Notes: generated from the letters alone by a model not told the origin. Positions 53,791 through 63,712 are shown, counted from the first letter of the stretch. The stretch: DNA of 64,000 nucleotides from Microbulbifer sp. VAAF005 (GCF_030012985.1 NZ_CP120233.1:3715001-3779000), one strand, 5' to 3'. Program-made: numbers and translations.

Positions 53791-55434
53791 TCAGGCCTTT
53801 TTACGCAGCAGCACACAGGCATCTGCGGCAGCGAGCTCTAAGCTATTTCCTTCCGCATTGCCAGCAAACAGTGCCGGGGTAATATTGTGCGCACAGAAGA
53901 ACTCGGCAGGTAATTCCAGGGTGCCACTGTTTTGCCCCAGGTTGAGAACAACCAGCATTTCTTCGCTGTCGCTGCGCCTTACAAAAGCAAATAAATCACT
54001 GCCGGTGTCGATCACTTCCTGCTCTGCTGTAGCCAACGATTGGGGTAGCTCCCGGTGCCATTCGATCAGTGCGCGGAAGCGGTTGAGCATGGAGCGTTGG
54101 GCGTCCTGCTGAACCTCTACCGCCCGTTGCTGGTGTTCCCCAGAGACGGGTAGCCAAGGTTTTGCTGTGGAAAAGCCCGCGTTGTCTTCGCTGGTATTGG
54201 TCCAGGGCATCGGTGTGCGGCAGCCATCGCGGCCTTTGAATTCCGGCCACAGATTAATGCCGTAGGGGTCTACCAGGTCTTCATAGGCAATTTCCGCTTC
54301 CGGCAGGCCCAGTTCTTCCCCTTGGTAGAGGCAGACACTGCCGCGTAGTGCCAATTGCATCAACAGGAATAATGGGGCCCTGGCATCGGCTTGGTCATCG
54401 CTAAAGCCTTTGTTCCAGCGGGTTATTGAGCGGGGTACATCGTGATTGCTGATCGACCAGCAGGGCCAGCCCTTCTCGATTACGTCGCGGTTTTTTTCCA
54501 GGGTTTCGCGCAGGAAGCCCGCACTGCAATCCTCGGTCAATAGATCGAAGGAATAGGCCATGTGCAGGCGTTTTTCCGTGGTGTACTCGGCCATGATTTT
54601 ATGGGTATTGTCGTCGCCAACTTCACCTACGGTCACAGTGCCTGGATATTGATCCATTAACTGTCTTACCCGCTGGAGAAACACCAGGTTTTCAGGCTGG
54701 GATTTATCATTCTGGTGCCACTGGTAGTCGTAGTGATTGACTGGTGGCAGGCCTTTCTCGTCGAGCTTTAGCGGGCGCGCCGGGTTATTGCCCAGGGCCT
54801 GCTGATGGAAAATAAAGTTGACCGCATCCAGTCGGAAACCATCCACACCCCGATCGAGCCAGAACTTCATATCGGCCAGCAACTGCTCCTGGACTTCCGG
54901 GTTGTGCACATTCAGGTCCGGCTGCTCTTTGAGGAAGTTGGCCAAATAGTACTGGCGGCGGCGGGTACACCAGCGCCAGGAGCCTCCCCCGAATACGGAG
55001 ACCCAGTTGTTGGGAGGGGTGCCATCTTCTTTGGGGTCAACCCAGACATACCAGTCCGCTTTGGGGTTGTTGCGGTTGGCACGGCTCTCCTGGAACCAGG
55101 GGTGCTGGTCCGAGGTGTGGCTGAGGATTTGGTCGATAATCACTTTCAGGCCGCGCTCGTGGGCCGCTTCGATCATCCGGTCGAAATCTTCCAGGTTGCC
55201 AAAAATAGGGTCTACATCGCGGTAGTCGGCAACGTCATAGCCAAAATCCACCATCGGCGATTTAAAAAAGGGTGAGATCCAGATGGCGTCTACGCCGAGG
55301 GATTTTACATAATCCAGTTTTTGCGTAATTCCGGGAATATCACCGATGCCATCTCCGTTGGCGTCGCAGAAGCTGCGTGGGTAAATCTGATAAATAACGC
55401 TATTGCGCCACCACTCATAGCTGTTGCCGCTCAT
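53791..55434 (-). CDS. GH13 alpha-glucosidase / oligo-1,6-glucosidase type
   Basis: 547 residues, no signal peptide, so cytosolic. VIYQIYPRSFCDANGDGIGDIPGI and GFRLDAVNF (nucleophile Asp203), TVGEVGDD (acid/base Glu271), SNHDVPRS (Asp332) are the GH13 landmarks. Overall resemblance is to the GH13 subgroup of marine alpha-glucosidases (Halomonas HaG-like, GH13_23) rather than amylases. It would complete breakdown of imported maltooligosaccharides to glucose. Promoter region 55435-55643 contains two perfect MalT boxes; malT is the next gene upstream. Confidence 0.9.
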   Translation of the reverse strand: MSGNSYEWWRNSVIYQIYPRSFCDANGDGIGDIPGITQKLDYVKSLGVDAIWISPFFKSPMVDFGYDVADYRDVDPIFGNLEDFDRMIEAAHERGLKVIIDQILSHTSDQHPWFQESRANRNNPKADWYVWVDPKEDGTPPNNWVSVFGGGSWRWCTRRRQYYLANFLKEQPDLNVHNPEVQEQLLADMKFWLDRGVDGFRLDAVNFIFHQQALGNNPARPLKLDEKGLPPVNHYDYQWHQNDKSQPENLVFLQRVRQLMDQYPGTVTVGEVGDDNTHKIMAEYTTEKRLHMAYSFDLLTEDCSAGFLRETLEKNRDVIEKGWPCWSISNHDVPRSITRWNKGFSDDQADARAPLFLLMQLALRGSVCLYQGEELGLPEAEIAYEDLVDPYGINLWPEFKGRDGCRTPMPWTNTSEDNAGFSTAKPWLPVSGEHQQRAVEVQQDAQRSMLNRFRALIEWHRELPQSLATAEQEVIDTGSDLFAFVRRSDSEEMLVVLNLGQNSGTLELPAEFFCAHNITPALFAGNAEGNSLELAAADACVLLRKKA

Positions 55435-55522
55435 GGATTACTGCCTTGTTTCATTATTTGAAATGTGGAGATAGTCCACCTTTAAAGGATAGGGTGAGTA
55501 TGGAGCAGTCATTGGCGGGCTT

Positions 55523-55532
55523 CCTCCTCCCC
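55523..55532 (-). promoter_or_regulatory. MalT box 1
   Basis: CCTCCTCCCC, i.e. GGGGAGGAGG on the minus strand, an exact match to the MalT box GGGGA(T/G)GAGG, upstream of the alpha-glucosidase gene. Confidence 0.8.
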
Positions 55533-55592
55533 GGCGAGGGGGAGAGGGGAGTAAAGGGTGACCGGCCTGGGGTGGTTTGGTATTGGCGGGCG

Positions 55593-55602
55593 GGGGATGA
55601 GG
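55593..55602 (+). promoter_or_regulatory. MalT box 2
   Basis: GGGGATGAGG, an exact match to the MalT box, 60 bases from box 1 and in the opposite orientation. Confidence 0.8.
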
Positions 55603-55643
55603 AGCATAGTGGGCACGTCCCTGTGCCGCTGGAGCAGGACTGT

Positions 55644-58358
55644 TTAGGGCTTGTCCTGGACCGAGCGAAGCATTTGCTCGGCCAGGGCGATGGCCTCCTG
55701 GCGATCCTTGACGTCCAGCTTTTGGTAGAGGCTGCGAATATGGGTCTTGATGGTGCTCGGTGCCACCTTAAAGTGACGGGCGATTTTCTCGTTCGACAGC
55801 CCCGAATGAATCGCATTGAGTACCTGCCATTCCCTTGGGGTGAGTGGGGAGTGGCGCAGGAAGTCCGGCACGGCATCGCTGGCCAGTATCTCGCGGATAA
55901 TGGTGTCATCCAGTTCGATGCGAATACCACCGTCCAGCTCTGGCTGCTGTTGTGTCGCTTTGATCAGTTGTTGGGCTTTGCTGGACTCCGCCTCTCCCAG
56001 GCCATTTTCCAGGGCGGCTTTCAGGATAACGATTAAAGGTTTGCCGATCTGCAGAAAGCTGGCGCGAAAATCTCGTTCGTGGGAGAGAAGCAGGGCTTCA
56101 CTAATAGCCTCTACAGATTGGGCGTATTGCTCCCTCAGCCACAGCAAGTGGGATTCCAGCACCCGGTTGCGCAGGCGATCTGTCTCCAGGCCGCACTCGT
56201 TGGCAACTTGTTTCAGGCGGCTCAATAGTCGATTGGCATCGGACCAGTGGTGCAGTTCAATCATCGCGCGCACATGGTTGCGCCCGTGGCACTGCTCAAA
56301 GTGATTGCTGGGCCTGTCGGCGACGGGAGTAGCCTGTTCCAACCAGCTGGCGATGGCCTGCTGATTGCCCAGGGCGCGCCAGGTGCGGATGCGGGTGGCA
56401 TCGGCGTTGGCGATCCAGTCCCGGTGGTAGCGCCCGTCTGTGAGCAGGCGCTCGATACGCTCCAACCACTCCAGGGCATCCTCTTTCTCCCCCCGGGCCT
56501 GGGCGATTTTTAACAGCAGGGTGTACTCAGGTAGCAGCCAGTGCTCGCCGACCCGGCGGTTGATTTGCATACCTCGGCGAGCGGATTGCTCGGCACCTTC
56601 CAGATCGCCGGACTCCCATTGCAGCTGGCCGCGCAGCCGGCACACAAATTCCGAGATGGGCAGTGTGGACAGGTGATTTTTCTGCACCAGGGTCTGCACC
56701 TTCTCCTGCAGCGTGGACGCTTTCTTCAGCAGGCCCTGGGCAAAGGCGATCTCTGTCTGTTGGCAGATGGCCCAGGCGGCGCTGGGGATATCCCGTTCGG
56801 CGATCGCCAGGGCTTCCACTTCCTGCATATAGCGGTTGGCCTCTTGCAAGGCACCCAGGCAGAAGCTGGTCTCACCGGTGACCAGCAGAGCGGAGATTCT
56901 TTCGCCCAGCTGGTCTGCGCGGAGTAGGGCCAAAGCTTCTTCAGCATACTCCTTGGCTTGCAGTGTCTGCCCACGGGCAATGGCCACCTGGGCGCGCATG
57001 GTGGCAAAAGCGCCTTCAAAGCCGCGCCACTGTGCCGGGTCCTCCCGCTGTAGCCAGCTTTCCGAGGCCGCCAGGTTTTTCTCGCACAGGTCGTATTCAA
57101 AATTCTCCCGTGCCATTTTGGCGGACAGGAGAGTAAAGCGGGCGCTGTGTTGCAGGGCTTCGTCACCGAGCCAGTCGAGGCAGTCCCGCAGCAGGCGTGA
57201 CTGCCCTGCGCGCAGAAGCTGTTCCCCTCGATCGTTGAGCAGTTGTTTTAACCGCTCGCGGTCGCCGCCGGCCAGGGCGTGGCGCAGGGCCTCCACTGGC
57301 TGGTCTAATTCTTGCCAGGTATCACAGGCAGTGCTGTGCAGTTGCAGCAAGTGTTCGCGGTCATTAATTTGCCGCTGCAGGAAGCGGGCGAAGACCGGGT
57401 GAAAGCGGAACCACTGGCGGCTTGAATCCTGCGCCTGCAGGAATAACCCCCGACGCGCGGCTTCTTCCAGCAACTGCTGACCATCTTGCCGACCGGTAAG
57501 GCGCTCCGCCAGTTGGGCGTTCACCCGGGTGAGGATCGATGTGCAGGAGAGGAGTTGGCGCAGTTGGGGTTCCAGCCGTTCCAGTACTTCCTCAGCCAGG
57601 TAATCGAGAATATGACTGTGGCCCTGCTCCAGCTCTGCCAGATAGCGATCCACTTCGTTGCTGTCGCGCACCGATAAAGTGAATAGCTGTACGGCGGGGG
57701 GCCAGCCTTCACTGAGGTGATGCAGTTGGGCTGCGCGGTCGCCGTCGAGATTAAACGGTAGGCGCTGCTTGAGCAGGGTGGCGATTTCCCCAATGTTGAG
57801 GGCCAGCTCATTAGTGCCCAATTCCAGTAATCGCCCTTGAACTCGCAGGGTGGCCAGGCCCAGGGGCGGTTGGCTGCGACTGGTGAGAACAATACCGACA
57901 CCGGCGGGGGCGTGGCGCAACAAAAAGCGGGTAGTGTCGTGTACCTGCTGGTTGTCGATCTGGTGGTAGTCATCCAGCACGATGCGCAGTTCGCTGGGCA
58001 GGCCCCGCAGTTCCGATAGAAGGTGGCTCACCAGGGTTGAGGGGTCCGGACGCTGGGGCGCGGACAATAACTGGTGAGTCTGGGGGACACCATTGCCGGT
58101 CGCCCTGTGCACACTTTCCACCAGGTAGCGGCAGAATTGGCTCGGTTCATTATCACTGGCATCCAGCGTATACCAGGCCACCGGGTTGTCCTGTTGTGAG
58201 GCCCAGGAGGTAACCAGCGTGGTTTTGCCGTATCCCGCAGGAGCCGTCACCAACAGCAGTTGATCGCTGTGGCATTGGTTCAGAACCGACAGCAGGCGCG
58301 GGCGCGATAGGGCGTGCTCGGGGCAATCCGGCAGGCTGTATTTGGAAGTTAAAAGCAT
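55644..58358 (-). CDS. malT: MalT-type ATP-dependent LuxR-family activator
   Basis: 904 residues, family length. An N-terminal STAND NTPase has P-loop APAGYGKTT (residues 39-47) and VLDDYHQI (Walker B region). Next come the winged-helix and tetratricopeptide-like sensor regions, and a C-terminal LuxR HTH (LTPREWQVLNAIHSGLSNEKIARHF...VAPSTIKTHIRSLYQKLDV, about residues 836-890). In the known system MalT binds maltotriose plus ATP and then GGGGATGAGG boxes. Boxes are present at 12077-12098 and 55523-55602, so it probably controls both the GH31/transporter locus and the alpha-glucosidase, 40 kb apart. Confidence 0.9.
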   Translation of the reverse strand: MLLTSKYSLPDCPEHALSRPRLLSVLNQCHSDQLLLVTAPAGYGKTTLVTSWASQQDNPVAWYTLDASDNEPSQFCRYLVESVHRATGNGVPQTHQLLSAPQRPDPSTLVSHLLSELRGLPSELRIVLDDYHQIDNQQVHDTTRFLLRHAPAGVGIVLTSRSQPPLGLATLRVQGRLLELGTNELALNIGEIATLLKQRLPFNLDGDRAAQLHHLSEGWPPAVQLFTLSVRDSNEVDRYLAELEQGHSHILDYLAEEVLERLEPQLRQLLSCTSILTRVNAQLAERLTGRQDGQQLLEEAARRGLFLQAQDSSRQWFRFHPVFARFLQRQINDREHLLQLHSTACDTWQELDQPVEALRHALAGGDRERLKQLLNDRGEQLLRAGQSRLLRDCLDWLGDEALQHSARFTLLSAKMARENFEYDLCEKNLAASESWLQREDPAQWRGFEGAFATMRAQVAIARGQTLQAKEYAEEALALLRADQLGERISALLVTGETSFCLGALQEANRYMQEVEALAIAERDIPSAAWAICQQTEIAFAQGLLKKASTLQEKVQTLVQKNHLSTLPISEFVCRLRGQLQWESGDLEGAEQSARRGMQINRRVGEHWLLPEYTLLLKIAQARGEKEDALEWLERIERLLTDGRYHRDWIANADATRIRTWRALGNQQAIASWLEQATPVADRPSNHFEQCHGRNHVRAMIELHHWSDANRLLSRLKQVANECGLETDRLRNRVLESHLLWLREQYAQSVEAISEALLLSHERDFRASFLQIGKPLIVILKAALENGLGEAESSKAQQLIKATQQQPELDGGIRIELDDTIIREILASDAVPDFLRHSPLTPREWQVLNAIHSGLSNEKIARHFKVAPSTIKTHIRSLYQKLDVKDRQEAIALAEQMLRSVQDKP

Positions 58359-58791
58359 CGCTGCGGGAGGGATTGTTATAAATGTTTGATTTTTGTACAG
58401 CCACTATTATGCACCAGGACCCGGGTATTGTTACAGCACTGTAATAGGCCAGCTTTCTGGTGATTCCGCCTCTTGGGTGGCAAATTGGAGTGGCGCCGGT
58501 TTAGCTTTGGGCAGTATATTACTATTCGGGTTAAATCGGTCATCTCAACCCGTCGCAATGCAGTTTCTGCGGCTCATTAGTGGGTACGTTAGTTCATATT
58601 TACTGTGATGTATCCACACCGGCTCGCAAAGGGATGCATTATTGTGCAGCTTCCCCTCGCGCCACTTTCAGTATTTTTCGATTTTTATTTGGCAGTGAGA
58701 ATGCCCCTTGTGCGGGTTTTCATCAATGTTCATTCATTTAAAAAAGCCGAGCGCTGCGAAGGCGCCGATAGAATAATAAGAAGAGGAAGCC
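58359..58791. other. Divergent intergenic region
   Basis: Contains the promoters of malT and of the hydrolase at 58792. No other gene seen; the short ORFs in both strands are not supported. Confidence 0.5.
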
Positions 58792-59685
58792 ATGGCGGAT
58801 ATCGTAATCCTTGCTGCTGCGGGTATGGGGGCTGTGGATAATACGTTTGCAAAGCCACTGTTTGCGGCATTGGAAACCGAATTTGGGGAGGAGTGGTCGC
58901 GTCTCTACTGCGCTGAATTACCCGGCCTGGAGCACTTCCAGAGTAATATCGAACGCACCTTTGAGAGTATGCAGAAGGGCGAGCTGGACTTCCTGCGTGC
59001 ACGAAAATATTTACTCCTGGGGATGTCGCAGACAGCGGCGCAGTCCGGCACTGTGGATCGCCGGGATAGCAACTACGAAAAGACCCAGCGCGAGATCTAT
59101 GCGGCGCTGGCCAAGGCCGCTGATGAGGTTGATGAGCGGGCCCCGGTGATATTGATCAGCCATTCGGTGGGTTGTATCAACCTATCTAATTACCTTTGGG
59201 ATGCCCAGCGCCCCAATGTCAGTTGCGGTGTTTGGCGTGATGGTGGTCCCGCAGGCGTTCACAAAGGGTCGGCGCGTGAGAGGTTTTTGCGCCTCAAGAC
59301 TCTGAGCCATTGGTACACCCTGGGGCCGACAATGCCCCTCTGGTGCGCCGATCGACCCCGGGAGCAAATTCAGGCGGTCACCTCCAATTCCCGGGGATAC
59401 AATTTTCGCTGGAAGAATTTTTATCACCCCAATGACCTGTTTGGCTGGCCCCTCAAACCCCTGAGCCCCTCCTATAACCAGGCGGTGTGCCGTGATTATG
59501 AGACTTGTTCGCTGAGCGATCACGGCGCTTTGAGTCCAGTGGCTTTTCCCTCGCCCCCTGAGGATTACTGGCGGAACCCGATAGTTGTTGAGCAGCTGAT
59601 AGAGGATGTGCGCTCCCTGCTCAAGACAGTGAATAAGCCCGCTCATCGGCATCCACAACCCTCTCAGCAGGCTCTCGCGGTATAA
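58792..59685 (+). CDS. Alpha/beta-hydrolase-like protein
   Basis: 297 residues; GAGGAAGCC precedes the ATG. ADIVILAAAGMG at the N-terminus, VILISHSVGCINLSNYLWDA near residues 120-140 with SHSVG in the place of the nucleophile elbow (GxSxG variant), and a late histidine region (SDHGALSPVAFPSPP) fit an alpha/beta-hydrolase fold of a cytosolic protein. No close substrate can be named. Together with downstream genes (MBL, DUF2799) it forms a plus-strand run. Confidence 0.7.
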   Translation: MADIVILAAAGMGAVDNTFAKPLFAALETEFGEEWSRLYCAELPGLEHFQSNIERTFESMQKGELDFLRARKYLLLGMSQTAAQSGTVDRRDSNYEKTQREIYAALAKAADEVDERAPVILISHSVGCINLSNYLWDAQRPNVSCGVWRDGGPAGVHKGSARERFLRLKTLSHWYTLGPTMPLWCADRPREQIQAVTSNSRGYNFRWKNFYHPNDLFGWPLKPLSPSYNQAVCRDYETCSLSDHGALSPVAFPSPPEDYWRNPIVVEQLIEDVRSLLKTVNKPAHRHPQPSQQALAV

Positions 59686-59735
59686 TCCCCAATTACCTCA
59701 ACAGTCTCCTGTAAAAGATGAAGGGCCGCTTTCTT

Positions 59736-60386
59736 ATGTCGCTGCAATATCACCTGGTTCCGGTTACTCCTTTCCAGCAAAACTGCTCGTTGCTGTGGTG
59801 TGAAGACAGTAAGCGCGCGGCTGTTGTCGACCCCGGTGGCGATCTCGATAAGATTCTGGCGGCGGTGGAGGAGCGCGGTCTCAAGCTGGAGAAAATCCTG
59901 CTGACCCATGGCCACCTGGACCATGTAGGCGGCACTGCGGCGTTGTCCAAGCAGCTCCAGCTGCCGATAGAGGGGCCGCATAAAGGCGATGATTTCTGGA
60001 TTCAGCAGTTGCCTATGCAGGCGCAGATGTTTGGTTTCCCCGCTGTCGAAGTATTTACTCCAGACCGCTGGTTGGAACAGGGAGATACGGTTACTGTAGG
60101 AGATCAGGAACTGGAGGTGCACCACTGCCCGGGCCATACTCCCGGCCATGTGATTTTCTTCCACCGCCCCAGCCAGTTGGCTCTGGTGGGAGATGTTTTG
60201 TTTGCCGGTTCGATCGGGCGCACAGATTTTCCCCAGGGAGATCACGATACCCTGATTCGCTCTATCAAAGAGCGCCTATGGCCGCTGGGTGATGAGGTTC
60301 AATTTGTACCGGGACATGGCCCCATGTCCACTTTTGGCCAGGAGCGCCAAACCAATCCTTTTGTCGCCGACAAGCGCTTTGGTTAA
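59736..60386 (+). CDS. MBL-fold hydrolase, glyoxalase II-like
   Basis: About 216 residues from ATG 59736; the frame also starts at 59718. Metallo-beta-lactamase motif LTHGHLDHVGG (THxHxDH), then the HCPGHTPGH histidine, VGDVLFAGSIGRTDFP (bridging Asp), and final GHGPMSTFGQERQTNPF, the C-terminus typical of the YcbL-type short glyoxalase II group. Cytosolic. Likely a thioester or glutathione-thioester hydrolase; the exact substrate is uncertain. Confidence 0.9.
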   Translation: MSLQYHLVPVTPFQQNCSLLWCEDSKRAAVVDPGGDLDKILAAVEERGLKLEKILLTHGHLDHVGGTAALSKQLQLPIEGPHKGDDFWIQQLPMQAQMFGFPAVEVFTPDRWLEQGDTVTVGDQELEVHHCPGHTPGHVIFFHRPSQLALVGDVLFAGSIGRTDFPQGDHDTLIRSIKERLWPLGDEVQFVPGHGPMSTFGQERQTNPFVADKRFG

Positions 60387-60441
60387 GTGATACCTGGATT
60401 CCAATAACAGGCGGGAAGTACAGCGCCGGGAGTCCCATTTT

Positions 60442-61056
60442 ATGTTTGCAGGAAAAATACGTCTTTTTCTCGCCTTGCTGGTGCTGGGGTTAAGCGGCTG
60501 CGCAGTAATTTCCGAAGAGGAGTGCCGCGCGGGGCTCTGGTATGAGCGGGGCCTGCAAGACGGCGCTCGCGGTCGCTCACAGTCGCTGGTGTACGATATT
60601 GCCCAAGAGTGTGACAGCTACGACATGCATGTGGATAGCGATGCATGGCTGCAGGGCCATGAAGAGGGTGTCGAGACTTACTGCACTGCAGAAAATGGCT
60701 ATCACCAGGGGCGTAGGGGACGTAATTACCAAGGGGTTTGCACTGGCCCTACTGCTGATTTGTTTTTACAGAATTACGAGCGCGGTCTCGCCGAATACCG
60801 TATAGAGCAGCATTACCAGCGCCTTATGTGGCGCCGGGATAATTTAGAGCGCGAGTTGCTCTCCCTGCATTACGCCTATCGGAACACTGATAGTGAAGCC
60901 CAGGCCCAGGCATTGTACTTGCAGCGCAGCCGCCTTCGCTGGGAGCTGCGGATGTTGGATATGGAGTTGTTTCGTTACGGCTTGTTTGGCCCCACGCATT
61001 TAACGCCCGGCTATTATCCCCCCGGATTTTTTTCTGCCAGATTATTTTATTGGTAA
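60442..61056 (+). CDS. DUF2799-type lipoprotein
   Basis: 204 residues; lipobox LSGC (cysteine at residue 20). Two GLQDGARGR-like repeats (YERGLQDGARGRSQS, WLQGHEEGVETYC) are the DUF2799 pattern, followed by a helical, Arg-rich tail (RLMWRRDNLERELLSLHY). Envelope-anchored, function unknown. Same strand and close spacing with neighbours. Confidence 0.8.
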   Translation: MFAGKIRLFLALLVLGLSGCAVISEEECRAGLWYERGLQDGARGRSQSLVYDIAQECDSYDMHVDSDAWLQGHEEGVETYCTAENGYHQGRRGRNYQGVCTGPTADLFLQNYERGLAEYRIEQHYQRLMWRRDNLERELLSLHYAYRNTDSEAQAQALYLQRSRLRWELRMLDMELFRYGLFGPTHLTPGYYPPGFFSARLFYW

Positions 61057-61138
61057 GTAAAAAAAATTTTGACACTGAATGTAAGTAAAGAAGTCCGGGT
61101 TAATGCTCCGGTATCACACGCACAAGAGATTTATTGTA

Positions 61139-61567
61139 ATGGCAATTTGGCATTTAAATCCTTCACTGGAAGAACTGAACCAGGGAATATCCCAGTGCAT
61201 GCCCGGCTACCTGGGAATGGAAATTACGGAAATTGGCGATGATTACCTGGAAGGGACTTTGCCCGTAGATCATCGCACTCGCCAGCCCTTCGGTATTTTG
61301 CATGGTGGTGCCAATGTCGTATTGTCGGAGACGCTGGGTTCCATAGGCGCCAACCTATTAGTGGATACCGATAAATTTTATTGTGTCGGTCAGGAAGTTA
61401 ATGCCAATCATCTGCGCCCTGTCCCCGAGGGAGAGGTTCGAGGTCGTGCAAAACCCGTGCATATTGGGCGCAGCAGTCAGGTGTGGGAAATTCTGATCTA
61501 TGCACCCAATGGGAAACTCAGTTGTATTTCTCGCATTACCATGGCTGTTGTAGCTCATGGTGCCTAG
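61139..61567 (+). CDS. Hot-dog fold acyl-CoA thioesterase (YdiI/MenI-like)
   Basis: About 142 residues from ATG 61139. The hot-dog pattern of the 4-hydroxybenzoyl-CoA thioesterase-like group: GYLGMEITEIGDDYLEGTLPV, RQPFGILHGGANVVLSETLGSIGA (catalytic HGG..E), and GQEVNANHLRPVPEGEVRG. Such small cytosolic enzymes hydrolyse aromatic or menaquinone-pathway acyl-CoAs. The substrate cannot be fixed from the sequence. Confidence 0.9.
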   Translation: MAIWHLNPSLEELNQGISQCMPGYLGMEITEIGDDYLEGTLPVDHRTRQPFGILHGGANVVLSETLGSIGANLLVDTDKFYCVGQEVNANHLRPVPEGEVRGRAKPVHIGRSSQVWEILIYAPNGKLSCISRITMAVVAHGA

Positions 61568-61600
61568 TATTAGCTCCTGGGTTGCGAGTGGAGATCCCGC

Positions 61601-62308
61601 TTGAAACAGGCCCAGGACTTTATTTTTGAAGATATTCCCTATCGCTTGGTGCGTTCGAGCCGGCGCAAGCGTCTGGGGCTGGTACTGTCTTCCGGTGGTG
61701 TGGAAGTGCGAATTCCACAGCGATGTGCAGCCCGTTATGGCCATGAATTCCTGCAGGAAAATATCCAGTGGGTGAGAGCGCAGTTACTCGCAGCCGACCG
61801 GCGCGCTGCGCAGGTGCCGCAATATCGGTACGCTTTTGGTGAGAGTTTTCCCTGGCTGGGACAGCAGCTTCCCTTAGAGCGTGCAATGAGCAGTAAAAGT
61901 GCCGGTATTGGCGATGGTGCTATCGGGCTTTATACCCGCTATCGCGAGCCTGATGACACGCAGCTGCAAACTGCTTTACAACGCCTTTACCAGCGGGAAG
62001 CATTGGCATTGTTAACGCAAAAATCCCATGTGTTGGCCGAGCAGCTGGGGTTAAGTATTTCATCAGTAAAAGTCCGTCGTACCAAAAGCAAGTGGGGTCA
62101 CTGTAGTATCCGCGGTGAGCTGCAGTTTAACTGGCTTGTTTGTCTCGCTCCTGAGCCTATAGTGGATTACCTGGTGGCTCACGAAGTCTGCCATTTGCAA
62201 CACCATAACCACAGCCGCGCTTTCTGGGATTTGGTCCAAAGTGTGTGCCCTAGATTTAAAGAGTTGCGCCGCTGGTTGCGCGATAACGGCCACCGCCTGA
62301 CCCTGTAA
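61601..62308 (+). CDS. YgjP-like zinc metallopeptidase
   Basis: 235 residues; TTG start. SSRRKRLGLVLSSGGVEVRIP is the typical N-terminal pattern, KVRRTKSKWGHCSIRGELQFNW the SKWG.C motif, and YLVAHEVCHLQHHNHSRAFWDLV the HExxH zinc site with downstream His, as in YgjP / M48-type (DUF45) proteins. Cytosolic; physiological substrate unknown. Runs just ahead of rlmD on the same strand. Confidence 0.88.
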   Translation: MKQAQDFIFEDIPYRLVRSSRRKRLGLVLSSGGVEVRIPQRCAARYGHEFLQENIQWVRAQLLAADRRAAQVPQYRYAFGESFPWLGQQLPLERAMSSKSAGIGDGAIGLYTRYREPDDTQLQTALQRLYQREALALLTQKSHVLAEQLGLSISSVKVRRTKSKWGHCSIRGELQFNWLVCLAPEPIVDYLVAHEVCHLQHHNHSRAFWDLVQSVCPRFKELRRWLRDNGHRLTL

Positions 62309-62401
62309 CTTTTTTCTATTCTTTAGTTGTACTGAATTCTCCCAATTAATTATGAGTAAGAAGCCCCGTTTTATTACTGGCCGCAAGCCGGTTAAAAAAA
62401 C

Positions 62402-63712
62402 TTGCCGAGCCTCGCTGAAGCGACAATAGAAAAATTTAGTCACGATATGCGCGGTATTGCCCGGGTAGGTGGCAAAACGGTGTTTATTGATAGTGCCTTA
62501 CCGGGAGAGCAGATTAAATTCCGCTATACCGCACGGCGCGGCCGTTTTGATGAGGGAATTGTTGAGGAAGTCCTATCGGCTTCAACAGATCGGTGCGCGC
62601 CGCAGTGCGCCTATGTGGATTCATGTGGAGGCTGTTCGGTTCAGCACCTGGAGCCATCGGCACAAATTATAGAAAAGCAAAAAATTCTTTTGGATCAGTT
62701 GTTGCGCTTTGGTGGAATTGAACCCGAAGAAATACTGCCGCCGTTAACCGCTGATCCCTATGGTTATCGACGCAAGGCCCGTATCGGCATTCGCAAATTA
62801 AAAAAGTCCCAGGGTGGCGAGCTGCTTTTTGGTTTTCGAAAAAAGCACAGCAATGATTTGGTAGATATTGATGAGTGCCCGGTACTACATACAAAAATTG
62901 CCGAACATTTAGGGTCGCTAAAAAAACTTGTTGGCGAAAGTGAAGGCCGGGCAAACTTTTCTCATCTGGAAGTGGCGGTTGGAGATGATGTGACAGCTCT
63001 GGTGCTCCGCCATTTAAAGCCCCTGTCAGATAAGGACTTGGCGCTCTGGTTAGCATTTGCTAAAACCACTGGTATACACCTGTATATACAAGGTGGTAGT
63101 GATGCTTCCCTGGAGAGAATCTGGCCGACAGAAGGAGCCGCTTATCTCAGTTATCAGTTGCCGGAATTTGACCTGACGCTGAGATTTAAACCGCAGGATT
63201 TTGTGCAGGTTAATTTTGCGATAAATCGGCAGATGGTGAGTCGAGCCGTTGAGTTACTCGATCCGCAACCCTCCGAGCGTGTATTGGATTTATTTTGTGG
63301 ATTGGGGAATTTTACCCTGCCATTGGCGCGTCGTGCAGCGGAAGTGATCGGGGTCGAAGGTGTCGGCGCTTTAACTCAACGAGGTGAGGACAATGCCGCT
63401 TTGAACCAATTACAAAATGTGCACTTTTATTCTGCCGACCTGAACGAAAAAATGGCAGGTGCGCCTTGGGCTGAAGCAGGTTTCGATAAAATCCTGTTGG
63501 ACCCACCGAGGGACGGCGCTCTGGAGGCTGTGCGCGGGTTGGCGCGATTTTCTGCCAGTAGGATCGTCTACGTCTCCTGTAACCCGGCCACCCTGGCCCG
63601 GGATGCCGGTGAATTGGTGAAGTTGGGGTACCGGTTGAGTAAGGCGGGTGTCATGGATATGTTTCCCCATACCGATCATGTTGAGTCGATGGCAGTATTC
63701 GACAGAATTTAG
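62402..63712 (+). CDS. rlmD: 23S rRNA (uracil-1939-C5)-methyltransferase
   Basis: 436 residues as annotated from TTG 62402. A TRAM domain at the N-terminus (TIEKFSHDMRGIARVGGKTVFIDSALPGE) precedes the iron-sulfur cysteines CAPQC...CGGC, the SAM-binding LDLFCGLGNFTLPLA, and VYVSCNPATLARD (catalytic Cys). Methylates U1939 of 23S rRNA using SAM. The natural start is likely ATG 62352 (MSKKPRFITGRKPVKK), which is out of frame by one base at the A7 run 62394-62400; one more A would give the usual N-terminus. Sequencing indel or a recent mutation. Confidence 0.92.
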   Translation: MPSLAEATIEKFSHDMRGIARVGGKTVFIDSALPGEQIKFRYTARRGRFDEGIVEEVLSASTDRCAPQCAYVDSCGGCSVQHLEPSAQIIEKQKILLDQLLRFGGIEPEEILPPLTADPYGYRRKARIGIRKLKKSQGGELLFGFRKKHSNDLVDIDECPVLHTKIAEHLGSLKKLVGESEGRANFSHLEVAVGDDVTALVLRHLKPLSDKDLALWLAFAKTTGIHLYIQGGSDASLERIWPTEGAAYLSYQLPEFDLTLRFKPQDFVQVNFAINRQMVSRAVELLDPQPSERVLDLFCGLGNFTLPLARRAAEVIGVEGVGALTQRGEDNAALNQLQNVHFYSADLNEKMAGAPWAEAGFDKILLDPPRDGALEAVRGLARFSASRIVYVSCNPATLARDAGELVKLGYRLSKAGVMDMFPHTDHVESMAVFDRI

